Of a stretch of 32,431 nt of DNA, positions 14,946 to 24,800 are shown one piece after another. This stretch comes from Bacteroidota bacterium (lineage in GTDB: Bacteria > Bacteroidota > Ignavibacteria > Ignavibacteriales > Melioribacteraceae): NCBI GenBank assembly GCA_023447335.1, contig JAEXOD010000051.1, positions 1 through 32,431 of the forward strand, in the 5' to 3' direction. The notes under the pieces were generated by a model. The model ran no database searches. It was given only the letters and a program-made list of their open reading frames with translations, and was not told the origin of the DNA. A program made the translations under genes and the position numbers. How positions within the stretch are numbered: the stretch's first letter is position 1; every line of letters starts with the position of its first letter.

Positions 14946-16643
14946 ATGAAAAATTTATTGGAAACCAAATCACTATCGTTACAAGAATTATTAGGTAACG
15001 GGAAAATATATAAAATTCCAACTTTTCAGAGAGATTATTCATGGAAAGAAGAGAATTGGGAAGATCTATGGAATGATATTATATTAACTGAGACCGATGA
15101 GAATTTAACTCATTATATGGGCACTCTAGTCCTTCAAATTTCCAACTCAAATGAAGGATTTATTGTTGTTGACGGACAGCAAAGATTAACTACCTTAACT
15201 ATTTTAATTATGGGTATAATTAAAGTGTTAAGCGATTTTATTGAAAAAGGTATAGAAATTGAAAAAAACAAGGAAAGAATTGAAAATATTCAACGGGATT
15301 ATATAGGTAAAAAAACTTTAACCCAACTTCACTACAAAAGCAAATTAACTCTTAATAAAAATAACAACCTTTTTTTTCAGGATAGAATTTTAACATTACA
15401 AAATCCTGTTAATTATTCAAAATTAAGAGATTCTGAAAAATTGCTTTATGATTCATTTCAATATTTTTATGAGAAATTAAAACAAAAATTTAATAATGAT
15501 AAAGGAGAAAAAATAAGCTATTTTCTTGAATATCTTATCGCAAAAAGAATTCTATTTATTCAGATTTTAGTAGATGATGATTTAAGTGCTTATACAGTTT
15601 TTGAAACTTTAAATGCTCGCGGTACCGAGTTAACCACAACTGATTTATTAAAAAATTATCTTTTTGCAATCTCCTCAAAACAAGAATCACAATCTGATAT
15701 TTTAGAAGAGAGATGGGCTAAAATTGTGGATATGATCGGATTAAAAACATTTCCCAATTTTTTACGATACTATTTAAACTCACAAATTAAATTAGTGAGA
15801 AAGGAGCAATTATTTAAGACTATTAAATCACGGGTTAAAACATCTCCTGAAGTTTTTAATTTATTAGATAAACTTGAAGAAAAAGCCAACTTATTTAATG
15901 CTCTCAAAAACCCTTATGACGAATTTTGGGACGAAAGCCCCAAAAAAGTAGAAATAAAAAAGTCTCTTGAAGAATTACAGTTATATGGCGTATCTCAACC
16001 GATTCCTTTGCTATTTTCCGCCTTTGAAATTCTTCCGAATTTATTTCATAAAGTACTAAATTATGTAAGTGTAATCTCTTTCCGTTACAATATTATAGGT
16101 AGTAAAAACCCAAATGAACTTGAAAGAGTTTATAATTCGGTTGCAGTTAGAATATTTAACAAAGAATTAATAGAACTTAATATAATTAAAGACGAGTTAA
16201 GTAAGGTTTATTTATCCGATGAGGATTTTGTTAATATCTTTTCAACAAAAGAATTCCATTCATCCGGTAGCAATAAAAAAATTATAAAATATATTCTAAC
16301 TAAAATTGAGAACCATTTATCCGGCTCTGATAACGATTATAACGATAGTAATTTTACCATAGAACACATATTACCTGAAAACTTTTCGGAAGAGTGGAAT
16401 AAGAATTTTAATAATGAAGCACATAAATATATTTATAGAATTGGTAATTATACTTTACTCGAAGGAAAGCTTAATAGATTGTGCTCAGATAAATATTTTG
16501 CAGAGAAAAAGAAAATTTACATCAGCAGTAATCATTACCTAACAAAAACTTGCTTGCAAAAAGATGAATGGATTCCTAAATCATTACACGATCATCAAAA
16601 ATTTTTAGCTAAACAAGCTGCTGCAATATGGAAAATAATTTGA
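14946..16643 (+). CDS. DUF262/DUF1524 GmrSD-like putative defence nuclease
   Basis: This 565-residue protein has an N-terminal DUF262 domain with IPTFQRDYSW (24-33), the nucleotide-site motif DGQQRLTTL (76-84) and FETLNARGTELTTTDLLKN (219-237). The C-terminal DUF1524 HNH-type nuclease domain has IEHILPE (472-478, His474) and IGNYTLLEGKLN (499-510). Both motif sets look intact. This is the architecture of GmrSD-type modification-dependent restriction enzymes, which use NTP to cut modified phage DNA and act without a methylase. It is a single gene beside tRNA-Ser, with no other defence genes visible. TATAAT (14931-14936) sits only 9 bases before the ATG and there is no ribosome site, so the mRNA may be almost leaderless. 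No earlier in-frame start is evident. Confidence 0.9.
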   Translation: MKNLLETKSLSLQELLGNGKIYKIPTFQRDYSWKEENWEDLWNDIILTETDENLTHYMGTLVLQISNSNEGFIVVDGQQRLTTLTILIMGIIKVLSDFIEKGIEIEKNKERIENIQRDYIGKKTLTQLHYKSKLTLNKNNNLFFQDRILTLQNPVNYSKLRDSEKLLYDSFQYFYEKLKQKFNNDKGEKISYFLEYLIAKRILFIQILVDDDLSAYTVFETLNARGTELTTTDLLKNYLFAISSKQESQSDILEERWAKIVDMIGLKTFPNFLRYYLNSQIKLVRKEQLFKTIKSRVKTSPEVFNLLDKLEEKANLFNALKNPYDEFWDESPKKVEIKKSLEELQLYGVSQPIPLLFSAFEILPNLFHKVLNYVSVISFRYNIIGSKNPNELERVYNSVAVRIFNKELIELNIIKDELSKVYLSDEDFVNIFSTKEFHSSGSNKKIIKYILTKIENHLSGSDNDYNDSNFTIEHILPENFSEEWNKNFNNEAHKYIYRIGNYTLLEGKLNRLCSDKYFAEKKKIYISSNHYLTKTCLQKDEWIPKSLHDHQKFLAKQAAAIWKII

Positions 16644-16659
16644 ATTAAAAAGTTATTAG

Positions 16660-16679
16660 TTTAATAAATATTTATTAAA
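16660..16679. repeat. 20-base A/T palindrome
   Basis: TTTAATAAATATTTATTAAA is perfectly palindromic and lies between the DUF262 gene and the DJ-1/PfpI gene. In such A/T-rich DNA it could arise by chance. It could also be an operator for the downstream gene or a weak transcription end. Confidence 0.4.
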
Positions 16680-16714
16680 TCATTTGATAAAATATAAGAT
16701 TTTAGGAATTAATT

Positions 16715-17335
16715 ATGAACGCTTACTTATATATTCTTGATACTATGTCCGATTGGGAAATCGGGTATTTAACTGCTGAAATTAACACCGGTAGATTCTT
16801 CGATAAATCAAAACCAAAAGTGAATCTTATTAAAATCGGCAGCTCATTAAACCCCATAACATCAATGGGCGGAATGACTATTTTACCGGATAAAACCATT
16901 GATGATATTACTTTCTTAGACGGTGATATTTTAATTCTTCCGGGTGCTGATACTTGGTCTGACGAAAAAAACCATAAAGTAATTGAGTTAATTGAAGCAT
17001 TATTATCTAAAAATGTAACTATTGCAGCTATTTGCGGGGCTACAATTGCTCTTGCTTCAACAGGATTACTGAACAATAAAAAACACACCAGCAACAATAA
17101 AGGTTATTTAAAAATGGTTTGCCCAAACTATACAGGAGATCCCTTTTACGTTGAACAATCTGCTGTTACAGATAAAAATTTAATTACTGCAAGCGGACTT
17201 GCACCTTTAGAATTTACTTATGAAATTTTTAATGCAATTAAAGTAATGAAGCCGGTAACTTTAGAAGCATGGTTTAACCTTCATAAATCTAAAGACGAAA
17301 AGTACTTTTATATGTTAATGGAGTCGCTTCAATAA
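16715..17335 (+). CDS. DJ-1/PfpI-family (class I glutamine amidotransferase-like) protein
   Basis: This 206-residue cytoplasmic protein has the DJ-1/PfpI fold. Glu15 lies in the N-terminal DWEIGYL, FLDGDILILPGADTW (about 67-81) forms the oxyanion-side loop, and AAICGATIAL places the nucleophile Cys107 at the elbow. KKHTSN (His124) follows. Together these resemble the YoaZ/YdeA-like branch, whose members act in stress protection, glyoxal detoxification or unknown hydrolytic roles. The substrate cannot be told from sequence. AGGA lies 8 bases before the ATG. It is probably transcribed alone or as a read-through from the DUF262 gene 71 bases upstream. A role in defence is not supported. Confidence 0.88.
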   Translation: MNAYLYILDTMSDWEIGYLTAEINTGRFFDKSKPKVNLIKIGSSLNPITSMGGMTILPDKTIDDITFLDGDILILPGADTWSDEKNHKVIELIEALLSKNVTIAAICGATIALASTGLLNNKKHTSNNKGYLKMVCPNYTGDPFYVEQSAVTDKNLITASGLAPLEFTYEIFNAIKVMKPVTLEAWFNLHKSKDEKYFYMLMESLQ

Positions 17336-17404
17336 GACTGAATATAAACTAATTTATAAAATGCTTAATTAATACTCCTTTATCTTTATCTATTATTAAC
17401 CTTT

Positions 17405-17425
17405 CAAACTTAGATTAAAAGTTTG
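17405..17425. repeat. inverted repeat upstream of grx-groES
   Basis: CAAACTT (17405-17411) and AAGTTTG (17419-17425) form a perfect 7-bp inverted repeat with a 7-base gap, 88 bases before the glutaredoxin start. It could be an operator or a weak end signal for the preceding gene. It does not resemble CIRCE. Confidence 0.35.
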
Positions 17426-17512
17426 CCTATGCATTAAACAATCAATTTAGTTGCAACCTTTTATAATTAATTACATCATATATTATTATGTTAAACAAAT
17501 TAAATAATAATT

Positions 17513-17764
17513 ATGAATACACCTCAACCAAAAGTGATTGTTTTTTCAACACCTACCTGTAGTTATTGTAATTTGGCAAAACGTTACTTTCGTGAAAAAA
17601 ATATAAAATTTACGGATGTTGACGTATCTAGAGATCAAAATGCGGCTCGTGACATGGTAAAAAAGACCGGACAAACCGGTGTGCCCGTTATTTTAATTAA
17701 TAATAAACCGATTGTCGGTTTTGATAAACCAAAAATTAATCAATTGTTAAATATAAAAAATTAG
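17513..17764 (+). CDS. glutaredoxin
   Basis: This 83-residue glutaredoxin-fold protein has the redox motif CSYC (Cys16, Cys19), the cis-proline TGVPV (Pro58) and GFD (69-71). These form the usual thiol-disulfide active site. The short length and CxYC motif fit the NrdH/glutaredoxin 3-like group, reduced by glutathione or by a thioredoxin reductase. It lies 10 bases before groES, whose ribosome site overlaps its stop codon, so the two are co-transcribed. The ATG has no clear ribosome site. Confidence 0.93.
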   Translation: MNTPQPKVIVFSTPTCSYCNLAKRYFREKNIKFTDVDVSRDQNAARDMVKKTGQTGVPVILINNKPIVGFDKPKINQLLNIKN

Positions 17765-17774
17765 AGGAATTATT

Positions 17775-18047
17775 ATGAAAGTTAAACCATTAGATGACAG
17801 AGTTTTAGTTGAGCCTTTGGCAATTGAAGAAAAAACTTCTTCTGGTATTATTATACCGGATACCGCAAAAGAAAAACCAAGAACCGGAGTAGTTATTGCA
17901 GTAGGTACTGATGAAGATTTACAAGAGAAAATAAAAGTAAGTGATAAAGTTCTTTTTGCAAAATATGGCGGTGACGAAATAGAAATAGATAAAAAAGAAT
18001 ATAGAATTTTACAACGTTCCGATATTTTGGCAATTGTTGAAGATTAA
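17775..18047 (+). CDS. groES: co-chaperonin GroES
   Basis: This 90-residue heptameric co-chaperonin caps GroEL. It has the N-terminal VKPLDDRVLVEP, the mobile loop EEKTSSGIIIPD (about 18-29) whose GIII segment contacts GroEL, and the C-terminal strand EYRILQRSDILAIVE. It is slightly shorter than the usual 94-97 residues. A strong AGAGGAA ribosome site overlaps the end of the glutaredoxin gene. Unusually, no groEL follows: a terminator comes next and the adjacent gene is on the other strand. No CIRCE operator is visible upstream. It could be the main GroES with groEL elsewhere, or a second copy. Confidence 0.95.
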   Translation: MKVKPLDDRVLVEPLAIEEKTSSGIIIPDTAKEKPRTGVVIAVGTDEDLQEKIKVSDKVLFAKYGGDEIEIDKKEYRILQRSDILAIVED

Positions 18048-18065
18048 TAATTACATATTTAGACT

Positions 18066-18104
18066 AAAACTCATCTGAATTAATACAATATTCGGATGAG
18101 TTTT
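18066..18104. terminator. bidirectional terminator between groES and the small lipoprotein
   Basis: AAAACTCATCTGAAT (18066-18080) and ATTCGGATGAGTTTT (18090-18104) form a 15-bp stem with one wobble pair. T-runs extend on both strands. It begins 18 bases after groES, and its T-run abuts the stop of the convergent lipoprotein gene. Confidence 0.9.
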
Positions 18105-18105
18105 T

Positions 18106-18684
18106 TCAATAATAATAAGTGTAACTTTTTAAATTATTATCATCGAACAAGCTCTTTAACAAAGTATAACTCTTGAGATCATAATTTGGAGCAATAGAAG
18201 GATTTGACGGGTAAGATTTTCCGTTAAATTTCAATAACCGGTTTTCGCCCGCACTAAAAACGCTCAAAATTTTCCAACCTTTGTGTGTTTCTTTAAATAC
18301 ATAAAATGGAGGAGTTGAAACAGTAAATTTAGTTATTACTTCTGCGTATCTATCTAAGAGTAAAAAGGTACAACCTCCGCTGCCACAAAAATAACTCCCA
18401 AATAATCTAACAAAATATTCATCTTTGCCGTCAGAGTTCAAATCAATTTTGTAAAATTGAAACTTTCTTTCCTCTTTTGGTATAAACTTCAAATCATCCT
18501 TAAGATAATATAATGTCAAAAAATTTTGAATATTTTTTGCCATTAATGAATCTCTCGTTGCTATTTCATATTTAATGTTGTCAAATTTGTTATTATCAAG
18601 GCTAGGCTTTGTTTCTTTGTTTTTATTACATGTAACAAGTATTATTCCTATTAATATAATGAAGATTGATCTTAAATTTTTCAT
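18106..18684 (-). CDS. small lipoprotein with a DxNxDGxDE-type calcium-binding-like motif
   Basis: I choose the ATG at 18684 (192 residues). It gives a clean lipoprotein signal (ILVTC, Cys19) and has GAGAA at a proper distance, whereas an in-frame ATG at 18705 adds seven residues and has no ribosome site. The mature part contains DLNSDGKDEYFVRLFGSYFCGSGGC, an EF-hand-like loop followed by a cysteine pair, then FLLLDRYAEVITKF. This pattern occurs in conserved uncharacterised envelope proteins. No enzymatic residues are recognised. It converges on groES and ends at the shared terminator. Confidence 0.75.
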   Translation of the reverse strand: MKNLRSIFIILIGIILVTCNKNKETKPSLDNNKFDNIKYEIATRDSLMAKNIQNFLTLYYLKDDLKFIPKEERKFQFYKIDLNSDGKDEYFVRLFGSYFCGSGGCTFLLLDRYAEVITKFTVSTPPFYVFKETHKGWKILSVFSAGENRLLKFNGKSYPSNPSIAPNYDLKSYTLLKSLFDDNNLKSYTYYY

Positions 18685-18769
18685 TTGATTTCTCAATATT
18701 TCCATAGTGCATTATTAATTAGATATAAGTTAAAATATATACTTTGACTGAATTACATTTTTATTCTTT

Positions 18770-18798
18770 TTGCATCTTGGGTAAACATTTGCTATATT
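18770..18798 (+). promoter_or_regulatory. promoter of the three-propeller surface protein
   Basis: TTGCAT (18770-18775) and TATATT (18793-18798) are exactly 17 bases apart, with the gene starting at 18892. The untranslated leader would be about 85 bases. Confidence 0.65.
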
Positions 18799-18891
18799 AG
18801 ACAGTAAACACAGCCATACTCCAAAATACTGCATAGTTTATTTATTTACAAGTTTTGAATTAATTTATAAATTTAATATATAGGTAAACCA

Positions 18892-21800
18892 ATGCAGAAA
18901 AAGCTATACTTTCTTTTAATTACCATTTTAATTTCAATCAGTTCGTCATTACTTGCCCAAGACAACGCACAGGTGTTAAGTACTTTCAATACTGACGGGC
19001 TAGCCTTAAATACATACTATAGCAACAACAAAGTTTATGTTGCTGATAATGATAAAGGAATTAGAATTATCAATGTTAGCAATCCGGCAAATCCTGTTGA
19101 AATAGGTTACTATATACCTCCTGCTCAAAATTTAGCACTAAATGTAACTGTTAGCGGAAACTATGCTTATGTTACTACCGACAACTCCGGATTAAGAATT
19201 GTTGATATCTCAAATCCGACTTCTAATATGCAAGAAATCGGAAGTATAAGTTTTTCAAATTATTGCAGCGGAGTATCTGTACTTGGTAACTATGCTTACG
19301 TAACAAATAACGCTAACGGATTAAAAATAATTGATATTTCTAATCCGTCAAATCCGCAATTAGTCAAAACAATACCAATGGCTAATGAAGCTAATTTTGT
19401 TAAAGTATCCGGGAATTATGCTTACGTAACTACAAATGTTCAGGGCTTGAAGATTATTGACATAAGCAATCCTGCTGCCGCATCAATTATCGGAAGTTAT
19501 CCTCTTCCGGATGAATCAATGGGTTTAGATATATTGGGTAATTACGTTTATATTGCAAATAATTTAAGCGGTTTGAGAATACTGGATGTCTCAAATCCTA
19601 CTAATCCACAGTTAAAAGGGACTTACAATACTAACGGACAATCATTTAATGTTGCCGTAGAAGGTAACTACGCATATGTAGCAGATTATGATTTTGGTTT
19701 AAGAATTATAAATATTAGCAATCCTACAATCCCGATTGAGGTAGGATATTATAATACCAATGGTCTAACGTATGGCACATCGGTAAAAGACGGAAAAGCT
19801 TATGTTGCAGATTATGATTTTGGTATGCATATAATACAAAACACTTTATATCAGTCCGGTACAATATCATTAACCCAACCAAACGGGGGTGAGTATTTAA
19901 ACGTTGGTTCAACATACAATATTAAATGGATTTCTAACGGTATAAATAATGTACGAATAGAATATTCAACAAATAACGGAAGTAGCTGGAACAATATTAT
20001 AAATAGTGTTTCTGCCTCAACCGGAAATTATAATTGGGTAGTTCCAAACATCACGTCTAATCAATGTAAAATAAAAGTTAGTAGCTCTATTGAACCTTTA
20101 ATTAATGATGTTAGCGATAATCCGTTTAGAATTTATAAACTAATAATAAATTCACCTATAGCAGGACAAAAATTAATTGCCGGAAAAGAATTTAATATAT
20201 TATGGGAAAGCGGCGGAATTAGTAATCTAAAAATAAAATGGTCTTCAAATAACGGTACTATTTGGAGTGATATAACATCTACTCCTGCAGGTTTGGGAAG
20301 CTATAAATGGACAGTACCAAATAATCTTTCAAATCAATGTTTATTAAAAATTTGCGATGCTACAAATGAAGATATAAATTTACTATCTCCCGTTTTTGAA
20401 ATTGTTGATTATAAATTACTTACTCCAAACGGAGGAGAAGCTTGGCAAGTTAATGCAAACTATAATATCACTTGGAATTTAAGTTTTAATACGACTTTAA
20501 AATTAGAATATTCGACTAATTCCGGAACAAGCTGGTTGTTAATTGCTAATAATATTAGCTCTTCATCAAATTCATATTCTTGGTTAATTCCTAATACAAA
20601 ATCACATACTTGTTTAGTAAAAATTTCGGATAACAGCGGATTAATAGATGAAAGCGATGCAGTTTTTTCAATAATAGAACCTCAACAAAACATTGAATTA
20701 ACCAAGCCAAACGGAGGAGAAACTTGGCAAGTAGGCAATACTGAAGAAATAAATTGGAATAGTACAAATATTTCAAATGTAAAAATTGAATACTCGACTA
20801 ATAACGGAGTTAATTGGATTACGGTAACTTCAAGTACACCGGCAACAACCGGTAAGTACAATTGGTTAGTTCCTAATACTCCTTCATCACAGTGTAAAAT
20901 AAAAATCAGCAATGCGGCAAACTCATCAATTAACGATGAGAGCTATAATGTTTTTAGTATAGTTTCACAGATTCAAAAGAGTATTACTGTTAGTTCGCCA
21001 AACGGAGGAGAAACTTGGTATATAGGGTCAAACAATCAAATCAGTTGGACAAGTACCGGTGTTACGGCAATTAAAATTGAATACTCAACAAACGGAGGCA
21101 GTTCATGGATAAGCATAACAAACAACATCAATGCTAATTTAGGAACTTACAATTGGACGGTTCCCAACTCAGCTTCGTTAACATGTAAAATAAAAATCAC
21201 TGATATTAATTCCCCTTCTGTTTTTGATATAAGTAATTCAAATTTTATTATTGCTCAGCCGGGTCAAAATTTAACTTTAACATCCCCCAACGGAGGAGAA
21301 AGTTGGTCAATAGGAAGCAATTATAATATTACGTGGCAAGGAGCGAATTTAAATAGCGTAAAACTTGAATATACTACAAACAACGGTTCAAGCTGGATTA
21401 CAATAACCGAAAGCAGCTCGGGAGCTACAGGTTTATACAGTTGGCTAATCCCCAATACTCCTTCTCAAAACTGTAAAGTAAAAATTCAAGATGCAACTGA
21501 CGGAGATCCTTTTGATATTAGCAATGCAACTTTCACAATACCGTCATCAGGTAAGTCGATAACATTAAATACTCCCCAATCCGGTGAAGCTTGGGAAGTC
21601 GGTAGTGTACACAATATTACTTGGGTTAGCAGTAATGTAACAAGTGTTACAATAGATTATTCAACAGATGCGGGTCAATCTTGGAATTTTATTGCAGGCA
21701 GTGTTAATGCATCTCTAGGAACTTATGCATGGACAATACCGAATACGCAATCTTTAAATTGCAAAGTACGATTAAGTGCAACGGAAAACTTCGCCATTCA

Positions 21801-24800
21801 AAGTATCAGCCAAATCTTCTCAATCTATTCAGATTCAAGAAGGACAACATTTTTAGGTAATTTTAATACTCAGGGGAATGCAAATAACGTATCGATAAAA
21901 GGCAAATATGCTTATGTTGCAGATATGGAATCAGGTTTTCATATTATAGATATTAGTAATCCTAATAACCCTACATATATTAGCGGTTATAATACTCTCG
22001 GATCTGCAAACCATGTTTTCATTAACGGTAATATAGCTTATGTTGCAGATAATTTAAGCGGATTAGCATGTTTTAATATATCAAACCCCAATTCAATTCA
22101 GTATTTAGGAGGTTATAATACTGACGGAGAAGCACTTCATATAACATTTAACCCCAACAATGACTCGTTATTATACCTAGCTGACGGAACTGCAGGCATT
22201 AAAATATTTAATGTTAAAAATCCTAGTAATCCAATTTTATTAGGCAGTTTAAATACTAGCGGTTCTTCTCAATCTGTAAAATACTTTAGCAGCTACCTTT
22301 TAGTAGCAGACGGCTCCGGCGGATATAAAAACATTAATATCAGTAATCCGTCATCACCGTATGAAACAAGTACGTGGACAATAAACCTAACACCCAAAGG
22401 ACTTGATACCTATAATTCAGGGATGTATACTTATGTCTTTTCTGCCAATACGGTTAACGGAATGGAATTACACGCTTTGAAATGGAATGCTGCAAATCCT
22501 ACTTATCAAGGTAGTCTTTACCTTCCTCAACCGGCTAACGGAATTATTTGTGATGATTATTACGCTTATGTAGCTGACGGAACTGCCGGAGTTAGAATAG
22601 TATCGGTGCAAAACATTAATTCGTTTTTAGAAAACGGACATTACGATACACCGGGTGAAACAAAAGGTGTTGCTATAAAAAATAATTATATTTATTTAGC
22701 GGACGGTTCTAACGGTCTGGTTATTGTAAAAAACAACATCTACATTGACGATACTATTATTTTAACTTCCCCTACTGATAACGCATATTTGCGCGCCGGT
22801 GATAACATCAATATTACATTTCAAAAATCTGCAATGGTTGAAGCAGTAAAAATTGAATACACTACAGATAACGGACAAAATTGGAATGTAATAACCGAGT
22901 ATACAACCTCTTCCAATTTTAATTGGACTATTCCTAATATTAATTCATCACAATGTAAAATAAAGGTGAGCAATGTAATAAATAATAATGTTAACGATGT
23001 TAATTCGGACCCATTTACAATATATACCCCTGCTTTAACCTTAACGGCACCTAACGGTGGCGAAATATTTTTAAATCAAAGTAATATTAATATTAATTGG
23101 GTTAGCACAGGTATCTCAAATATAAAAATTGAATACTCTATTGATAACGGATCCTCATGGGCATTAATAACTTCTAACATAACGGCTAATAGCGGAAATT
23201 ATCTTTGGAACATCCCCAATATTACTTCAAATCAATGTAAAATTAAAGTCACTGAGTTAAATCATTCACCTGCTTTATCCGACCAAAGCGATAATAATTT
23301 TACAATTAATTCGCCAACCCTACTCATTATAAAACCAAACGGTGGTGAATGGTGGTACGGCGGTGATACGGTAAAAATCGAATGGTTTACAAACTTACTA
23401 TGGTTAGACATTGCATACAGTATTGATAACGGAAACAATTGGATTGATATTGATAGCAATGTTAAAGCCTTTACAGGCTATTATAATTGGGTTGTACCAG
23501 AATTAAGTTCACCAAACTGTTTGGTAAAACTTAGTGATGCTATTGATGGTATACCTTCGGTTCAATCTGCTAATAAATTCTTTATTTTTCAGAGGGCAAT
23601 AAAAATTACTCAGCCAATTGAAGGAGAAAATTGGACGGTCAGCACCTCGCATATTATAAAATGGACAAACATTAGCCAAATTATTAATGTAAAAATTGAG
23701 TTTTCAACCGATAACGGATTAAATTGGACAGTTTTATCCCAAAGTACACCGGCTTCTAACGGACTATTTTATTGGCAGACCCCAAGCACACCTTCGCCTA
23801 ACTGCAGAATAAGAATATCAGACGTTGCAAATCCTGCAGATTCTGCCGGTAAAAAGTTTATAATAAGCGGAACTCTTAATTACAACACTACATTGCTAAG
23901 TTCTTATTATGACGAAGGATCATATTTTGATGTATTCATTAAAGAGAATTATGCTTATGTAGCTAACAGTCATAATTCATTTAAAATTTTTGATATTTCG
24001 AATAATCTAAATCCTATTAAATTGGCTACTTTTCCGTTACAGTCTCAAGGACGCGGAGTTTTAGTAAAAGATAATATTGCGTACATTTCCGAATATGACA
24101 TGGGTTTAAGAATAATAGATATTCAAAACAATTCAAACCCTGTTCAAATTGGTTATTTTAATACTCCCGGTTACTCAATGAGAACAGCAATAAAAGATAA
24201 TTACGCATTTGTGGCTGATTTAACAAAAGGACTGAGAATACTAAACATTCAAAATGTTAACTCAATAAATGAAATAGCATCTTATACTCCCACAAAGTGG
24301 ATAATTAGTTTAGATATTAAAAATGATTTTGCTTATCTTGCAAATTATGACGGAGGTTTGAAAGTACTAAATATAAATAATCCGCTTAATCCGGTAGAAA
24401 TCGGTTCGCTCTCTAATTTAGGAAATACAAGAGATATTAAGTATTACAATAACCATGTATATATTGCTTCCGATCCGCTAGGGTTATTGATTGTGAATGT
24501 TGAAAATCCTGACGCTCCGTTTTTGGTTAATTCCTTAAAATTTGCTCAAGCTGCTTTAGGAATAGATTTAATATACCCGTATGCTTATCTTGCATGCAGC
24601 GATTTGGGAGTACAAGTTGTTAATATAGCTGATATCAATAATATATACTTAGAAGCTTATTATAATACTCCAAGTTCCGCAAGTGACATTTTTGTAAAGA
24701 CAAATATTGTTTATACCGCAGATTATCAAGGCGGATTGCAAATATTCCGCAACGACTTACCTGGGGCAATTCCTGTTGAATTAACTTCATTTATTTCACA

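Noticed and set aside
14703..16643. Genomic island integrated at tRNA-Ser
   Set aside because: No integrase and no second copy of the tRNA 3' end were seen in the window.
16723..17097. 124-codon minus-strand frame
   Set aside because: It is antisense to the DJ-1/PfpI gene, whose active-site motifs are clear.
17336..17512. CIRCE heat-shock operator before grx-groES
   Set aside because: The region has no TTAGCACTC/GAGTGCTAA pair; only an unrelated CAAACTT inverted repeat is present.
18685..18705. Upstream ATG for the small lipoprotein
   Set aside because: It has no ribosome site, and the ATG at 18684 gives a standard lipoprotein signal.
20428..21300. Regular DNA repeats as a CRISPR array
   Set aside because: The 282-291-base period and intact reading frame show protein module repeats, not short repeats with spacers.
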